Assembly (NCBI RefSeq): GCF_037081775.1
Contig: NZ_JBAMHQ010000001.1
Coordinates: 2,046,001 to 2,110,000, forward strand
Source of the DNA: Haladaptatus sp. ZSTT2
GTDB taxonomy: Archaea > Halobacteriota > Halobacteria > Halobacteriales > Halococcaceae
DNA length: 64,000 nucleotides
Reading direction: 5' to 3'
Shown one piece after another: positions 35,132 through 45,027 of the stretch. Position 1 is the first letter of the stretch, and the number at the start of each line of letters is the position of its first letter. Under the pieces are notes generated by a model. The model was not told the DNA's origin, did not search any database, and was given only the letters and a program-made list of their open reading frames with translations. Made by a program: the position numbers and the translations under genes.

Positions 35132-36121
35132 ATGAGCGCTCTCGGTGCAATCCGTCGAATCAGTGGCCTCGCAAGCGACTACTTCGTCCTCTGGGTGCTC
35201 CTCTTTTCGGGTGTCGCGCTCGCAGAACCGTCGCTGTTTACGTGGATTGCGAGTCGTGGCCTCATCGCCCCCGGACTTGGCCTCATCATGCTCGGCATGG
35301 GCCTCACCTTGCGTCCGGTTGACTTCCGCAGACTCGCCGAAGAGCCGCGCGACGTTGCCATCGGCGCGCTCGCCCAGTGGATTGTGATGCCGCTTGCGGC
35401 CTACGCACTGACCATCGCCCTCTCACTGCCTCCAGAGCTTGCCATCGGCGTCATCCTCGTCGGCGCGGCCCCCGGCGGCACGGCGTCCAACGTGATGGCC
35501 TATCTCGGAAAAGGCGACGTTGCCCTTTCGGTCGCTATCACGACGGTGACGACACTCGCCGCGCCGCTCATCATGCCTGCGTGGGTCGTCCTCCTCGCGG
35601 GCGAATCGCTCGACGTGACGTTTATGAGTCTGTTTACGAGCATCGTCCAAATCGTCTTCATCCCCGTCGTCCTCGGGTTCGCGCTGCGCTACATTTTGGA
35701 TGAGAAGGCTCCCGAGGTCGCAGAAGCCGGACTCGACATCTTCCCGCTCGTGAGCGTCGCCACCATCGTCGCCATCGTCGCGGCCGTCGTCGGCCTGAAC
35801 GTCGAGAACATTCTGACTGCTGGCGCGGCCGTCCTCGTCGCCGTCGTCGCCCACAACGCCATCGGCCTCGGCGCGGGCTACGGCGTTGGCCGCCTCGCGG
35901 GCATGGACGAAGACCGGGTGCGCACCTGTACGTTCGAAGTCGGCCTCCAGAACAGCGGGCTGGCCGTCGCGCTCGCCACGGCGTTTTTCAGCCCGACCGC
36001 CGCGCTCGTCCCGGCGCTGTTCAGCGTCTGGCACAACGTCACCGGCCCAGCGCTCGCGAGCTACTTCTCGCGCGGGGAGTCGGACGTGGAGGCAGCTCGA
36101 ACGCACGCCATGAGCGAGTAA
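35132..36121 (+). CDS. BASS family (bile acid:sodium symporter-like) transporter
   Basis: 329 residues, about ten membrane segments. The core motif VGAAPGGTASNVMAYLGKGD (about 112-131) and the second crossover EVGLQNSGLAVALATAFFSP (about 270-289) are the sodium-binding helix breaks of this family. Members move organic anions such as pantoate or other vitamin precursors, and the arsenite exporter Acr3 is a distant cousin but differs in these motifs. Divergent from the AIR-synthase gene, so a thiamine or cofactor-precursor substrate is conceivable. Confidence 0.85.
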   Translation: MSALGAIRRISGLASDYFVLWVLLFSGVALAEPSLFTWIASRGLIAPGLGLIMLGMGLTLRPVDFRRLAEEPRDVAIGALAQWIVMPLAAYALTIALSLPPELAIGVILVGAAPGGTASNVMAYLGKGDVALSVAITTVTTLAAPLIMPAWVVLLAGESLDVTFMSLFTSIVQIVFIPVVLGFALRYILDEKAPEVAEAGLDIFPLVSVATIVAIVAAVVGLNVENILTAGAAVLVAVVAHNAIGLGAGYGVGRLAGMDEDRVRTCTFEVGLQNSGLAVALATAFFSPTAALVPALFSVWHNVTGPALASYFSRGESDVEAARTHAMSE

Positions 36122-36272
36122 CCTCCCCGTTCTCCCAGGGTGTGGGCTGATTTTTACGCACTGCAGTTTCGAATCCGAGATTTGCAGGCACCAATCCCGT
36201 CGTATCGAAGGGGTAAGTCTATTGAAATATCCGCGCGTATCTTCTCTTGTAGACCATACACTGGTGATTCCT

Positions 36273-36647
36273 ATGACCACAACATCTTCACAACGACAAC
36301 TGCTCTGGGTGGCGCTCGTCATTCTCGCCGCGTTTCTCATCCTTCCGGCCCTCCTCATGGGCTTTGGACTGATGGGCTATGGCCCCATGATGGGCGGCGT
36401 CTGGGGTGGCGGCTTTGGCATGAACAGCGGAACGGTTCCCGGTTTGATGGTGGCCGCTGGCTTCCTGATGCAGCTCCTGTTCTTCGTCGCCATCCTCGCC
36501 GGCGGCTACCTGCTCGTGCGGGCGGTGACCGGGACGCAGGGAAGCGACCGTGCCCTCGATGAACTCAGACTTGCCTACGCACGGGGCGACCTGACCGATG
36601 AGGAGTACGACGAGCGAAAACGGCGGCTCGAAACAGATCGCCCCTAA
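36273..36647 (+). CDS. small membrane protein with C-terminal SHOCT domain
   Basis: 124 residues from ATG 36273; an upstream start at 36222 is less likely. Two membrane segments (about 9-33 and 55-85) are separated by a Gly/Met-rich loop (GLMGYGPMMGGVWGGGFGMN). The last 35 residues are a SHOCT domain (ALDELRLAYARGDLTDEEYD ERKRRLE). SHOCT parts usually drive oligomerisation or membrane attachment. It precedes the YHS permease by 106 bases; the Met-rich loop could bind a soft metal. Confidence 0.8.
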   Translation: MTTTSSQRQLLWVALVILAAFLILPALLMGFGLMGYGPMMGGVWGGGFGMNSGTVPGLMVAAGFLMQLLFFVAILAGGYLLVRAVTGTQGSDRALDELRLAYARGDLTDEEYDERKRRLETDRP

Positions 36648-36753
36648 GCCAACTCACGGGTTTAGAACCTAGCATACATCTCCCCTTCTAATTTATTTTC
36701 GAAGCCACAACCGCATTAGGGTAGTCTCCCCAACATATGGATACACCGCTACC

Positions 36754-38079
36754 ATGGACCGCTGGGAATACGCCCTCTTGACCGCAATCGCACTGGCCGT
36801 GGTGGGAATCGGTGTCGTCACCACGAACCAACCCTTGGACACGTTCTTCATAGAAAGCGCGACCACAGCCGCGACGACGACGGTGGCCATGGCGTGGATT
36901 ACGTGGTGGGCGCTCGTCATCGGCTTCGCCATCGCAGGTGGCGTCGAGGCGTGGGTCAACTCTGACGACATTGCAGACCTGCTCGCCGGACACGGTGCCC
37001 GCGAAATCGGCGCTGGTGCCTTTTTCGGCTTCGTCTCCTCGTCGTGCTCCTACAGCGCCATTGCGACCGCGAAAAACCTGTTTAAGAAAGGCGCTTCTGC
37101 GGCCGCCGCGCTCGGAGCGTTCATGTTCGCCTCCACCAATCTCGTCATCGAAATCGGTGCCGTCATCTGGATTCTCCTCGGCTGGGAGTTTCTGGTCGCA
37201 GACTTCCTCGGCGGCTTCCTCCTCATCGGCCTCATGGCGGCCGCGTTCGTCTATTTCGTCCCAGACGAGGTCATCGAAACGGCGCGCGAGAACGCACAGC
37301 AAGACGGCGAGCCGACAGCCGAAGACCCGGTCTGTGGCATGGAGGTCAACCCGGAGGAGACGGAGTACAGCGTAACCCACGACGGGACGACCTACTACTT
37401 CTGCTCGCAGTCGTGTAAGGAGAGCTTCGACCCCGCAGAAGCGAACACGACCATTCGAGAGCAAGCCACGTCGCTCGCGGGGTGGAAAGCCCTCGCCGAC
37501 AAGCAGTGGAAAGAGTGGGGCATGCTCTGGAACGAGATTGCGATTGGCTTCATCTTCGCCGGCCTCATCGCCGGGTTCATCCCCCAGAGCGTCTGGACGA
37601 GCATCTTCTCCGGCGGCGCGAACGGCGCCCCCGTATTCATCGTCTGGACGGCCGCGCTCGGAGCCATCGTCGGCGTCGCAACGTTCGTCTGCTCGGTCGG
37701 GAACGTCCCCTTCGGCACCGTCCTCTGGACGAACGGTCTGCCGTTCGGGTCGGTGCTCTCGTACATCTACGCAGACCTCATCGTCCCGCCCATCATGGAC
37801 GCCTACCGCGAGTACTACGGCACCAAATTCGCCGCGATTCTCTCGGGGCTCATCTTCCTCACCTCGGTGGTCGTGGGTGTCGTCATCCACTTCCTGTTCC
37901 TCGGACTCGGCATCATCCCCGACCCACAGAGTGCGCAGGTCGCAGAGGTGAAAATCGAGATGAACTACAAGCTGGTGTTGAACGTGCTCGCCACGGCGTT
38001 CTTCATCGTGTTGTACTGGCTGCACAGCCGCGACTCGGTCGGGAGCGACAGCCAAGAGATGGCCCACACCGCTGATTAA
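36754..38079 (+). CDS. permease with an inserted YHS metal-binding domain
   Basis: 441 residues. Two four-helix permease halves of the DUF318/ArsP-like family (SSSCSYSAIATAKNLFKKGA near 92-110; FVCSVGNVPFGTVLWTNGLP near 305-325) flank a soluble YHS/TRASH domain at about 187-225, with DPVCGMEV and YFCSQSCKESF supplying the cysteines. YHS domains bind heavy metals such as copper or mercury. Pairs of Cys in both membrane halves suggest a metal path. Likely a metal or organometal efflux pump; the metal is unknown. Confidence 0.87.
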   Translation: MDRWEYALLTAIALAVVGIGVVTTNQPLDTFFIESATTAATTTVAMAWITWWALVIGFAIAGGVEAWVNSDDIADLLAGHGAREIGAGAFFGFVSSSCSYSAIATAKNLFKKGASAAAALGAFMFASTNLVIEIGAVIWILLGWEFLVADFLGGFLLIGLMAAAFVYFVPDEVIETARENAQQDGEPTAEDPVCGMEVNPEETEYSVTHDGTTYYFCSQSCKESFDPAEANTTIREQATSLAGWKALADKQWKEWGMLWNEIAIGFIFAGLIAGFIPQSVWTSIFSGGANGAPVFIVWTAALGAIVGVATFVCSVGNVPFGTVLWTNGLPFGSVLSYIYADLIVPPIMDAYREYYGTKFAAILSGLIFLTSVVVGVVIHFLFLGLGIIPDPQSAQVAEVKIEMNYKLVLNVLATAFFIVLYWLHSRDSVGSDSQEMAHTAD

Positions 38080-38157
38080 CCCTGCACAACTCATTCCACT
38101 GAGACAGCGCACAGTCGGGCAAGCCTCTTTTGCGTGCCTCCCTAGACCACGAACACG

Positions 38158-38787
38158 ATGAGCCAGCAACAAGGAGAATCCATCACCGTCTTTTCGGACT
38201 ACGTCTGTCCGTTCTGTTATCTCGGCCGCCACTCGCTCAGCCAGTATCAAGACTCGCGTGAGGAACCGCTCGATATCGACTGGCACCCGTTCGACTTGCG
38301 CAGCCAAAAGCGCAATCCAGACGGCACCATCGACTTCTCTGTCGATGACGGCAAGGACGAGGACTACTACGCACAGGCGAAAGAGAACGTCCGCCGACTC
38401 CAGGAAAAATACGACGTTGAGATGACCCTTGACCTCGCGACGGACATCGACTCGCTGCCCGCGCAGCTAGCCTCGTTCTACGTCAAACAGGAGTATCCAG
38501 ACCTGTGGCTCGGCTTCGACGAAGCCATCTTCACCGCACTCTGGGAGGAGGGCAAGGACATTGGCGACCGCGACGTGCTCCTGTCGCTCGCAGCAGACGC
38601 GGGAATCGACCCGGAGGAACTCGAACTCGCCTTTGAGGACGAGACGCTGCGCGAGCAGGTGTTTGCGAAATTCTCAGAAGCTCACGAATACGGCGTCACG
38701 GGCGTGCCAACGTTCGCCTACGACGGGTACGCCGCCCGCGGTGCGGTGCCCCCAGAGCAGTTAGACCGCCTCGTCGAAGGCGTCTGA
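38158..38787 (+). CDS. DsbA/FrnE family thiol oxidoreductase
   Basis: 209 residues. A thioredoxin fold with active-site CPFC at about 18-21 (DYVCPFCYLGRH) and the cis-Pro loop GVTGVPTFAYDGY near 180-192. The helical insertion of about 95 residues between them is typical of FrnE/polyketide-type DsbA proteins. It has no signal peptide and works in the cytoplasm. Downstream of the metal permease on the same strand, so it may deal with thiol damage by metals. Confidence 0.9.
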   Translation: MSQQQGESITVFSDYVCPFCYLGRHSLSQYQDSREEPLDIDWHPFDLRSQKRNPDGTIDFSVDDGKDEDYYAQAKENVRRLQEKYDVEMTLDLATDIDSLPAQLASFYVKQEYPDLWLGFDEAIFTALWEEGKDIGDRDVLLSLAADAGIDPEELELAFEDETLREQVFAKFSEAHEYGVTGVPTFAYDGYAARGAVPPEQLDRLVEGV

Positions 38788-38829
38788 ATCGGCATCTGCA
38801 CTTATCGCCTCCCCACGCCTACAGCAGTC

Positions 38830-39453
38830 GTGAACCGAACGGCGAAACTCGCGGCGGCGTCTGCAGTCTGCGCACTCACGCTCTGGGCAGCGTGGGGCAT
38901 CTACAGCAAGCGGTCGGCTGACCGCGTCACGTATACCGTACAGCGAACCGTCGATGGCGTCGAACTCCGCTCCTATCCCGAAGTCATCCTCGCAGAGACC
39001 AGAGCACCGAACGAAACCATCGCGTTTCGTCGGCTGTTCGAATACATCTCCGGCGAGAATCAGGGCGCGGCGAAACTCTCGATGACCACGCCGGTGAGAA
39101 CCCACACCAGCGCCCTCTCGATGACCACGCCACCGCGTGCTGCAACCGACGAGGAGTTAGTGACGATGGGGTTCTACCTGCCCCGTGAATACACGCCTGC
39201 GGCCGTGCCAAAGCCGACGAATCCAACCGTTTCGTTGGTGGTCGAAGTGCCGCGAAGCCTTGCAGTCCGCTCGTTTTCGTTGTACGCGACCGAGAAACGG
39301 ACGGCCCGCGAAAAGCGCGCACTGCTCGAAACGCTCGCCGCCCACGAAGTCGAGGTTCGCGGCGAACCGTTCTTGCTCCAGTACAACGACCCGTGGACGC
39401 CGCCGTTCATGCGGACGAACGAGGTTGCCGTCGAAATCGCGCCGCAAGACTAG
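38830..39453 (+). CDS. SOUL-type heme-binding protein, membrane anchored
   Basis: 207 residues from GTG 38830. One N-terminal membrane segment (about 7-23, LAAASAVCALTLWAAWG). The SOUL fold starts with YTVQRTVDGVELRSYPEVIL and includes the characteristic KLSMTTPVRT and SMTTPPR (about 81-98), then FYLPREYTP. Family members bind heme or other tetrapyrroles outside or inside the cell; heme ligation cannot be assigned. It follows the DsbA-like gene by 42 bases. Confidence 0.9.
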   Translation: MNRTAKLAAASAVCALTLWAAWGIYSKRSADRVTYTVQRTVDGVELRSYPEVILAETRAPNETIAFRRLFEYISGENQGAAKLSMTTPVRTHTSALSMTTPPRAATDEELVTMGFYLPREYTPAAVPKPTNPTVSLVVEVPRSLAVRSFSLYATEKRTAREKRALLETLAAHEVEVRGEPFLLQYNDPWTPPFMRTNEVAVEIAPQD

Positions 39454-39548
39454 CTCGGCTTTTTTCTCTCTCACCTCTCGCCGGGCACCGACGTGTGTCG
39501 GTCGTGCATAGTCCGTACGACTTTGGCCCCTCGCCGCAAACTCCGCGT
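39454..39548 (+). terminator. T-rich stop region and inverted repeat after the SOUL gene
   Basis: GGCTTTTTTCTCTCTC starts five bases after the stop, a typical archaeal T-rich terminator. ACCGAC-GTGT-GTCGGT at 39487-39502 is a perfect inverted repeat about 47 bases before the peptidase start. Confidence 0.45.
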
Positions 39549-40649
39549 ATGAACGTTTTCGAGCGACGCACACGCGCCTGTCAGGACGCACTCGCTGCCG
39601 CGGACGCGGACGCCCTCATCTGTTTTCCCGCCGAGAACATGTACTACCTCTCCGGATTTCACGCCGAACCGATGGAGCGCCACCTCTTTTTCATTCTCGC
39701 GCGCGAGGGCGACCCCATCTTCATCGCCCCGGAGCTGTATGAAGGCCAGATTCGAGATGCCTCGTGGGTCGAAGACGTGAGAACGTGGGCGGACGGCGAC
39801 GACCCGCGAAAGCTCGTCGAAAACGTCCTCATCGATCTCGACATCGTCGCCGGAGACCTCCTCGTCGACGACCAGCTGTGGGCACGCTTCACCCAAGACC
39901 TCCGCAGGGCGGCTCCCGGCGCGACGTTCGGCCTCGCAAGCACGGTTCTCGCACCGCTCAGAATGCGAAAAGACGCGGCAGAACTCGACGCGATGCGCCA
40001 CGCCGGGCAAATCGCTGATACGGTGAGCGAACAGGTTCGAGAACTGGGCGACGACGCCCTCGGCATGACCGAAGCCGAACTCGCCCGCCACATCGAGAAT
40101 CTGTGTATCGACGCCGGCGGCGACGCGCTCTCGTTCGACGTTATCGTCGGGTCGGGACCGAACGGGGCGAAGCCACACCACCGCCACGGCGACCGAAAAA
40201 TCGAATCTGGCGACCCCGTCGTCCTCGACTTCGGCGTGTTCGCAGCCCACTATCCGAGCGACCAGACGCGAACCGTCGTGTTCGCAGGCGAGCCACCCGA
40301 AGGCTTCGAAGCCGCCTTTTCCGCGGTCAAAGCCGCCCAAGAAGCCGCCGTCGAAGCGGTCGAACCCGGCGTCACCGCGGCGTCAATCGACCGCGTTGCC
40401 CGCGACATCATCACCGAGGCTGGCTACGGCGAGCAGTTCATCCACCGAACGGGCCATGGGGTCGGCCTCAACGTCCACGAAGACCCGTACATCGTCTCCG
40501 GAAACGAGACGGAACTGGAGCCGGGCATGGTGTTCAGCGTCGAACCGGGCGTGTATCTCGACGGCGAGTTCGGCATCCGCATCGAAGACCTCGTGGTCGT
40601 CACCGAAGACGGCCACGAACGGCTGAACCATTCTCCACGCGAGTTCTAA
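39549..40649 (+). CDS. M24 family Xaa-Pro aminopeptidase
   Basis: 366 residues from ATG 39549; a longer frame from 39393 runs into the preceding gene. A creatinase-like N-domain spans about 1-125. The metallopeptidase domain has the five metal ligands: Asp in VVLDFGVF, Asp in [11 protein letters not shown], His in [14 protein letters not shown], Glu in SVEPGVY and Glu in IRIEDLVVV. It removes N-terminal residues before proline from peptides in the cytoplasm. Fourteen bases after its stop the next reading frame opens, toward mutS. Confidence 0.93.
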   Translation: MNVFERRTRACQDALAAADADALICFPAENMYYLSGFHAEPMERHLFFILAREGDPIFIAPELYEGQIRDASWVEDVRTWADGDDPRKLVENVLIDLDIVAGDLLVDDQLWARFTQDLRRAAPGATFGLASTVLAPLRMRKDAAELDAMRHAGQIADTVSEQVRELGDDALGMTEAELARHIENLCIDAGGDALSFDVIVGSGPNGAKPHHRHGDRKIESGDPVVLDFGVFAAHYPSDQTRTVVFAGEPPEGFEAAFSAVKAAQEAAVEAVEPGVTAASIDRVARDIITEAGYGEQFIHRTGHGVGLNVHEDPYIVSGNETELEPGMVFSVEPGVYLDGEFGIRIEDLVVVTEDGHERLNHSPREF

Positions 40650-40689
40650 GCCGAGAGCCTTTTTGACACACGGGACGACTCGTTCGTAT

Positions 40690-43233
40690 ATGGATGGGGC
40701 GCTTGGGCCACCCGAACAGATGGCCGCAAACGAAGACGAGCTGACGCCGATGATGGCGCAATATTTCGAGCTAACGGGTCAGTACGACGACTGTCTTCTC
40801 CTGTTCCAAGTCGGCGACTTCTACGAAGCCTTCTGTGACGCCGCGGAGACCATCTCACGGCTGCTCGACATCACCCTCACTGCCCGCGAAGACAGCACCG
40901 GCCGGTATCCGATGGCCGGCGTGCCAATCGACAACGCGGCCTCCTACGTCGTAAAACTGCTCGACGCGGGCTTTCGCGTCGCCATCGCAGACCAGGTCCA
41001 AGACCCTTCAGAAACCTCCGGCATCGTTGACCGCGCGGTCACGCGCATCATCACGCCGGGAACCCTCACCGAAGACGAATTGCTGCGAACCGACGACAAC
41101 AACTACGTCGCCTGTCTGACGGCGGGTTACGGGCTCGCACTCCTCGACGTTTCGACCGGCGAGTTCCTCGCCACGAGCGCGCGGTCGCTCGAAGCCATCC
41201 GCGACGAACTCGGCCGCTTTTCGCCCGCAGAGGCCATCGTCGGCCCCGGCGTCGACGAAGCCCTGTTCGACGCAAACTGCATGGTGACGCCGGTTTCTGA
41301 CGATATTTTCGAGACCGACGCCGCCCGCGAACGAGTCTCCGAATACTTTGGCCCGCCAGACGCCCTGCTCGCCGGAAGCGCCGAGATTCAGGCGTGTGGC
41401 GCGTTGCTCGCCTACGCCGAATACACTCGCGGCGGCGAAGACGGCCATCTCGATTACCTCAACCACCTCACGCGCTACGACCCGCGCGAGTACCTCCTGC
41501 TCGACCCCGTTGCCCTGCGCAGCCTCGAACTGTTCGAACCGCGCGCCGTCCACGCCGCGCGCGACGCGACCCTCGTCGGCATTCTCGACGAAACCGCCTG
41601 TGCGCTCGGCAGTCGCAAGCTGAAGGCGTGGCTCCGCCGCCCGCTGGTTGACGAAGAACGCATCGAAGCCAGATTGGACGCGGTGGCTGAATTGACGACG
41701 GCGCTCCAGACGCGAGAAGCTGCCCACGACCACCTCCGCGACGTGTACGACATCGAGCGGCTCATCGGAAGAATCGCCCGTGGTCGCGCGAACGCCCGCG
41801 ACCTTCGCTCGCTCAAACAGACCCTCGACGTGGTTCCCCACCTGCGCGACCTCTTGCGTGACTGCGAGACAGACAAACTCGGGTCGCTCCGAGACGGCCT
41901 CGACGACCTGCCCGAGATTCGCAATCTCGTAGAGCGAGCCATCCGCGAAGACCCGCCGGTCGAGATCACCGAAGGGCGCGTCATCAAACCCGGCTACGAC
42001 GACGATTTAGACGACCTCAGAGACACTGAACACTCGGGCAAAGAGTGGATACGCGCTCTCGAAGCGAAAGAGCGCGAGCGCACCGGCATTGGCTCGCTCA
42101 AAGTCGGCTTCAATCAGGTACACGGCTACTACATTGAGGTGACGAATCCGAACCTCGAAAAGGTGCCAGAGAACTACCAGCGTCGTCAGACGCTCAAAAA
42201 CTCAGAGCGCTTCTACACGCCCGACCTGAAAGCGCGCGAAGACGAGATTCTCCGCGCCGAACAGCGCGCAGACGAACTTGAACACGAACTGTTCCGCGAG
42301 ATTCGCACCGACATCGCCACCGAATCGGCGCGGATTCAGGCGGTTGCGGACACGCTTGCCACTCTCGACGTGCTCGTCTCGCTCGCGGACGTGGCGGCGA
42401 AACACGGCTACACGCGCCCCGACCTCGGGAGTGATGGGATTCACATCGAGGGCGGTCGCCACCCGGTTGTCGAGCGAACCAAGCCGTCGTTCGTCCCGAA
42501 CGACACGCACCTCGATAGCGAGAACCGATTCGCCATCCTCACCGGCCCGAACATGAGCGGGAAATCGACGTACATGCGCCAGGTCGCGCTCATCACCATC
42601 CTCACGCAAATCGGGAGTTTCGTCCCCGCCGCGGGTGCTGAAATCGAACTCACAGACCGCATCTTCACGCGCGTCGGGGCGTCTGACGACATCGCGGGCG
42701 GTCGTTCGACGTTCATGGTCGAGATGACCGAAGTCGCAGATATTCTCCGCGAAGCGACCGACTCCTCGCTCGTCCTCCTAGACGAGGTGGGCCGCGGGAC
42801 GAGTACGACCGACGGCCTCGCCATCGCGCAGGCGGTAACGGAGCATCTCCACGACGAACTCGGTGCGCGAACGCTGTTCGCCACCCACCATCACGACCTG
42901 ACGGCGCTCGCTGCGGACTTTTCGGGCGTGCACAACCTCCACTTCGAGGCCACCCAAACGGACGGCGACGTCGAGTTCCAGCACAACCTCTCGCCGGGGG
43001 CGGCGACGGCTTCGTATGGCGTCGAGGTAGCAACCGCGGCGGGGCTACCCGACTCGGTTGTCGAACGCTCACGAGAACTCCTCGATGCTGCGTCAGCGCA
43101 CGCGCACCCGGAGTCATCTGTAGCCGACGCAGACGACCGCCTCGAAGCCCTGCTCAGAGACGTTGACCTCGCAAACACGACGCCGCTTGAGGCGATGACC
43201 GTCCTCCACAATCTCAAAAACGAGCTCGACTGA
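40690..43233 (+). CDS. mutS: DNA mismatch repair protein MutS (second copy)
   Basis: 847 residues from ATG 40690; a TTG nine codons upstream is possible. [10 protein letters not shown] near residue 40 gives the Phe-x-Glu mismatch reader. Walker [14 protein letters not shown] (near 618), Walker [17 protein letters not shown] and THHHDLTAL mark the ATPase. It is paralogous, not identical, to the copy at 28147. Its TGA is followed without a gap by the TAG of nucS on the other strand, putting two mismatch systems tail to tail. Confidence 0.95.
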   Translation: MDGALGPPEQMAANEDELTPMMAQYFELTGQYDDCLLLFQVGDFYEAFCDAAETISRLLDITLTAREDSTGRYPMAGVPIDNAASYVVKLLDAGFRVAIADQVQDPSETSGIVDRAVTRIITPGTLTEDELLRTDDNNYVACLTAGYGLALLDVSTGEFLATSARSLEAIRDELGRFSPAEAIVGPGVDEALFDANCMVTPVSDDIFETDAARERVSEYFGPPDALLAGSAEIQACGALLAYAEYTRGGEDGHLDYLNHLTRYDPREYLLLDPVALRSLELFEPRAVHAARDATLVGILDETACALGSRKLKAWLRRPLVDEERIEARLDAVAELTTALQTREAAHDHLRDVYDIERLIGRIARGRANARDLRSLKQTLDVVPHLRDLLRDCETDKLGSLRDGLDDLPEIRNLVERAIREDPPVEITEGRVIKPGYDDDLDDLRDTEHSGKEWIRALEAKERERTGIGSLKVGFNQVHGYYIEVTNPNLEKVPENYQRRQTLKNSERFYTPDLKAREDEILRAEQRADELEHELFREIRTDIATESARIQAVADTLATLDVLVSLADVAAKHGYTRPDLGSDGIHIEGGRHPVVERTKPSFVPNDTHLDSENRFAILTGPNMSGKSTYMRQVALITILTQIGSFVPAAGAEIELTDRIFTRVGASDDIAGGRSTFMVEMTEVADILREATDSSLVLLDEVGRGTSTTDGLAIAQAVTEHLHDELGARTLFATHHHDLTALAADFSGVHNLHFEATQTDGDVEFQHNLSPGAATASYGVEVATAAGLPDSVVERSRELLDAASAHAHPESSVADADDRLEALLRDVDLANTTPLEAMTVLHNLKNELD

Positions 43234-43971
43234 CTACTCGGGTTCGAGGGCAACGAATTCGAGTCCGTTCTCGTCGAGTAAGTCGCGCGCCCGGTCGGTC
43301 ACCGACGGGGCGACGAGAATCCCGCGAATCGTCGCGTCTGTATGTAGGTCGCGTCTGAGTGCATCGACGTAGCGCGCCAACTGGCCAACCGCATCCGGGC
43401 CGACGCGCCGCCGCTTTAGCTCTACCACGACGGTCGTGCCGTCTGCTGCTCTCCCAAAAATGTCCACCGCGCCTGCTGGCGTCTCTCGTTCTGTGGCGAG
43501 CGGTTGGAAGCCCGGTTCGATGAGCGACGGGTCATCAAGGATGCGCTGTTTCAAGTCGGCTTCCGTGCCCGAAACATCGAGGTCGCTTTCGTCGCTGAGG
43601 CTGAACGCGGACAGTTGCTCGACGGCTTCGAAGGTGACACAGAGTTCTTCTGCGGGCGTCGTGCGGAGGCTTCGAATCTGTAGCGAGTCATCACAGACGC
43701 TCGGTTCGTGCGTACAGCCCGGTGGCTGCCAGTTGACCGGCTTTTGGCCTGTTGCGGTGTGGACGAGCAACGAGCCGTCGGGTTTGAGCATGACGTGGCG
43801 GTCGCCGGGACCGAGATAGCTCGACGCGCGACCGTCGTACTCGACCGTACACCGACCGAAGACGGTCAACAACTCGCCGCGCTCGATGGCGGCGCGGAGG
43901 AAATCGCGGGCCGCGGTCGCGGTCGGGGCGGTGAGCGTGCGGGGGGTGGTATCCTCGTCTGTCGTCGTCAC
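43234..43971 (-). CDS. nucS: mismatch-specific endonuclease NucS/EndoMS
   Basis: 245 residues from GTG 43971. The minus strand has TTTTTATGC about 26 bases before that GTG, so a leaderless start is likely, and the 29-codon extension to 44058 is rejected. The N-terminal beta domain binds DNA and dimerises. The RecB-like nuclease core is GAVDIFGRAADG (D170) and VVVELKRRRVG (E184, K186) with QLARYVDALR following (Q197). It cuts both strands at G-T, T-T and G-G mismatches, normally with PCNA. Confidence 0.93.
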   Translation of the reverse strand: MTTTDEDTTPRTLTAPTATAARDFLRAAIERGELLTVFGRCTVEYDGRASSYLGPGDRHVMLKPDGSLLVHTATGQKPVNWQPPGCTHEPSVCDDSLQIRSLRTTPAEELCVTFEAVEQLSAFSLSDESDLDVSGTEADLKQRILDDPSLIEPGFQPLATERETPAGAVDIFGRAADGTTVVVELKRRRVGPDAVGQLARYVDALRRDLHTDATIRGILVAPSVTDRARDLLDENGLEFVALEPE

Positions 43972-44015
43972 TGCGGGTGATTTGCGCGCCGTAGCATAAA
44001 AATCGCCTGTTGCGA

Positions 44016-44522
44016 TCACGCTCGTTTCTGTGGAAAGATACAGTTCTCGCCGAACCACTCGGGGAGCGCAGCCTCGAAGAAGGTCTGGCTGGTTTCTGCG
44101 GTGAACTCACACTCCTCACTGTGGGCGCACAGACAGGCTTTCGCGCCGTCGACCCAGCCTTCGACGTAGCCCACGTCAACGGGTTCGCCGTCTCGAAAGA
44201 CGACGGGGATGAGCGCGCCGTTTCCGACCACTTCGTCGCCGGTTTCGAGGCCGAACCAGACGGGAAGGTAGGCGGTCACCTTGAAATCGGGGCTGACGAG
44301 GTAGCACGCTTCGTGCGCGAGGAAATCGAGATACTCGGTGAGGATGTCTGCGAGCGAGAGCCCCGTTTCGCGCGGGGCGGGTTCGACTGCCTCTTGGGGG
44401 CCAAAGGGCGTCGCTTCTGTAATCGCTTCGACCAGTCGAAAGCCGAGGGCACCCCATTGGGAGTAGTGGAGGGTGTAGGTGCCATCTGGCTGTTCGTAGG
44501 CGACGAGGGCGCGGTGTCCCAC
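44016..44522 (-). CDS. haloarchaeal protein of unknown function (DUF6735-like)
   Basis: 168 residues starting MGHRALVAYEQPDGTYTLHY, a beginning I associate with the haloarchaeal DUF6735 family. The fold looks mixed alpha/beta; residues about 125-145 (DGAKACLCAHSEECEF) carry three cysteines. No signal or membrane segment. The nucS promoter lies within its 3' end, 44 bases upstream of nucS. Function unknown. Confidence 0.78.
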   Translation of the reverse strand: MGHRALVAYEQPDGTYTLHYSQWGALGFRLVEAITEATPFGPQEAVEPAPRETGLSLADILTEYLDFLAHEACYLVSPDFKVTAYLPVWFGLETGDEVVGNGALIPVVFRDGEPVDVGYVEGWVDGAKACLCAHSEECEFTAETSQTFFEAALPEWFGENCIFPQKRA

Positions 44523-44624
44523 GAGCTACCACCTCGCGTTCTGGGGTGGCTGTTGGACGGTACGTGCGGGGGGCTGGACGGAGACCATTGCATGGCCTGC
44601 TGGCCCTGGATTCCGATAAAAAAT

Positions 44625-44969
44625 TTAGGCCGCGTCGATGAACTCGAGTATCTGTTCTGCGCCCTGAAACCCCTCTGCGAGACGGCCCACCACTTCGCCG
44701 TCTTTGAACAGCAGGAGGGTTGGCACGCTTCTCACGTTGTACTGTTCGACCAGTTGGATGTCGGTGATTGGATTGATGAGCGCGACGACGGCGTCGCCCG
44801 CGCGGTGGACGGTCCCGAGCACCGGCTCGATGCTCTGACAGAGCGTACAGCCCTTGGTGTAGAAATCAACGAGCACGAGGTCGTGTGCGGCGACGAGCGC
44901 GTCGAGGTCTGCTGCGCGTTCGAGGTGGACGGGACGGGGCGGTTTCTCGGTGGGAACGTCTGTCGTCAC
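44625..44969 (-). CDS. thioredoxin
   Basis: 114 residues with active-site CTLC (about 41-44, in VDFYTKGCTLCQSIEP) and the cis-proline loop RSVPTLLLFKDGE near 80-92. The usual CGPC is replaced by CTLC, which should raise or lower its redox potential. Acts as a cytoplasmic disulfide reductant. A TTTTTT run just past the stop (44614-44624, minus strand sense) is a likely terminator. It follows the HxlR gene by 58 bases. Confidence 0.9.
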   Translation of the reverse strand: MTTDVPTEKPPRPVHLERAADLDALVAAHDLVLVDFYTKGCTLCQSIEPVLGTVHRAGDAVVALINPITDIQLVEQYNVRSVPTLLLFKDGEVVGRLAEGFQGAEQILEFIDAA

Positions 44970-45027
44970 TGGCAGGGTTTCGGGCTGGCGCTATTTAGGG
45001 AATCTGGTGGGTCGAACTGTGGCACCA

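Noticed and set aside
35132-36121. BASS transporter as the arsenite exporter Acr3, pairing with the ArsC-like protein
   Set aside because: The helix-break motifs fit the organic-anion branch, the genes are 3.6 kb apart and no arsR is present.
36688-38307. 539-codon frame on the - strand
   Set aside because: Antisense to the YHS permease and DsbA-like genes; its product is Asp/Glu/Arg-rich filler with no domain.
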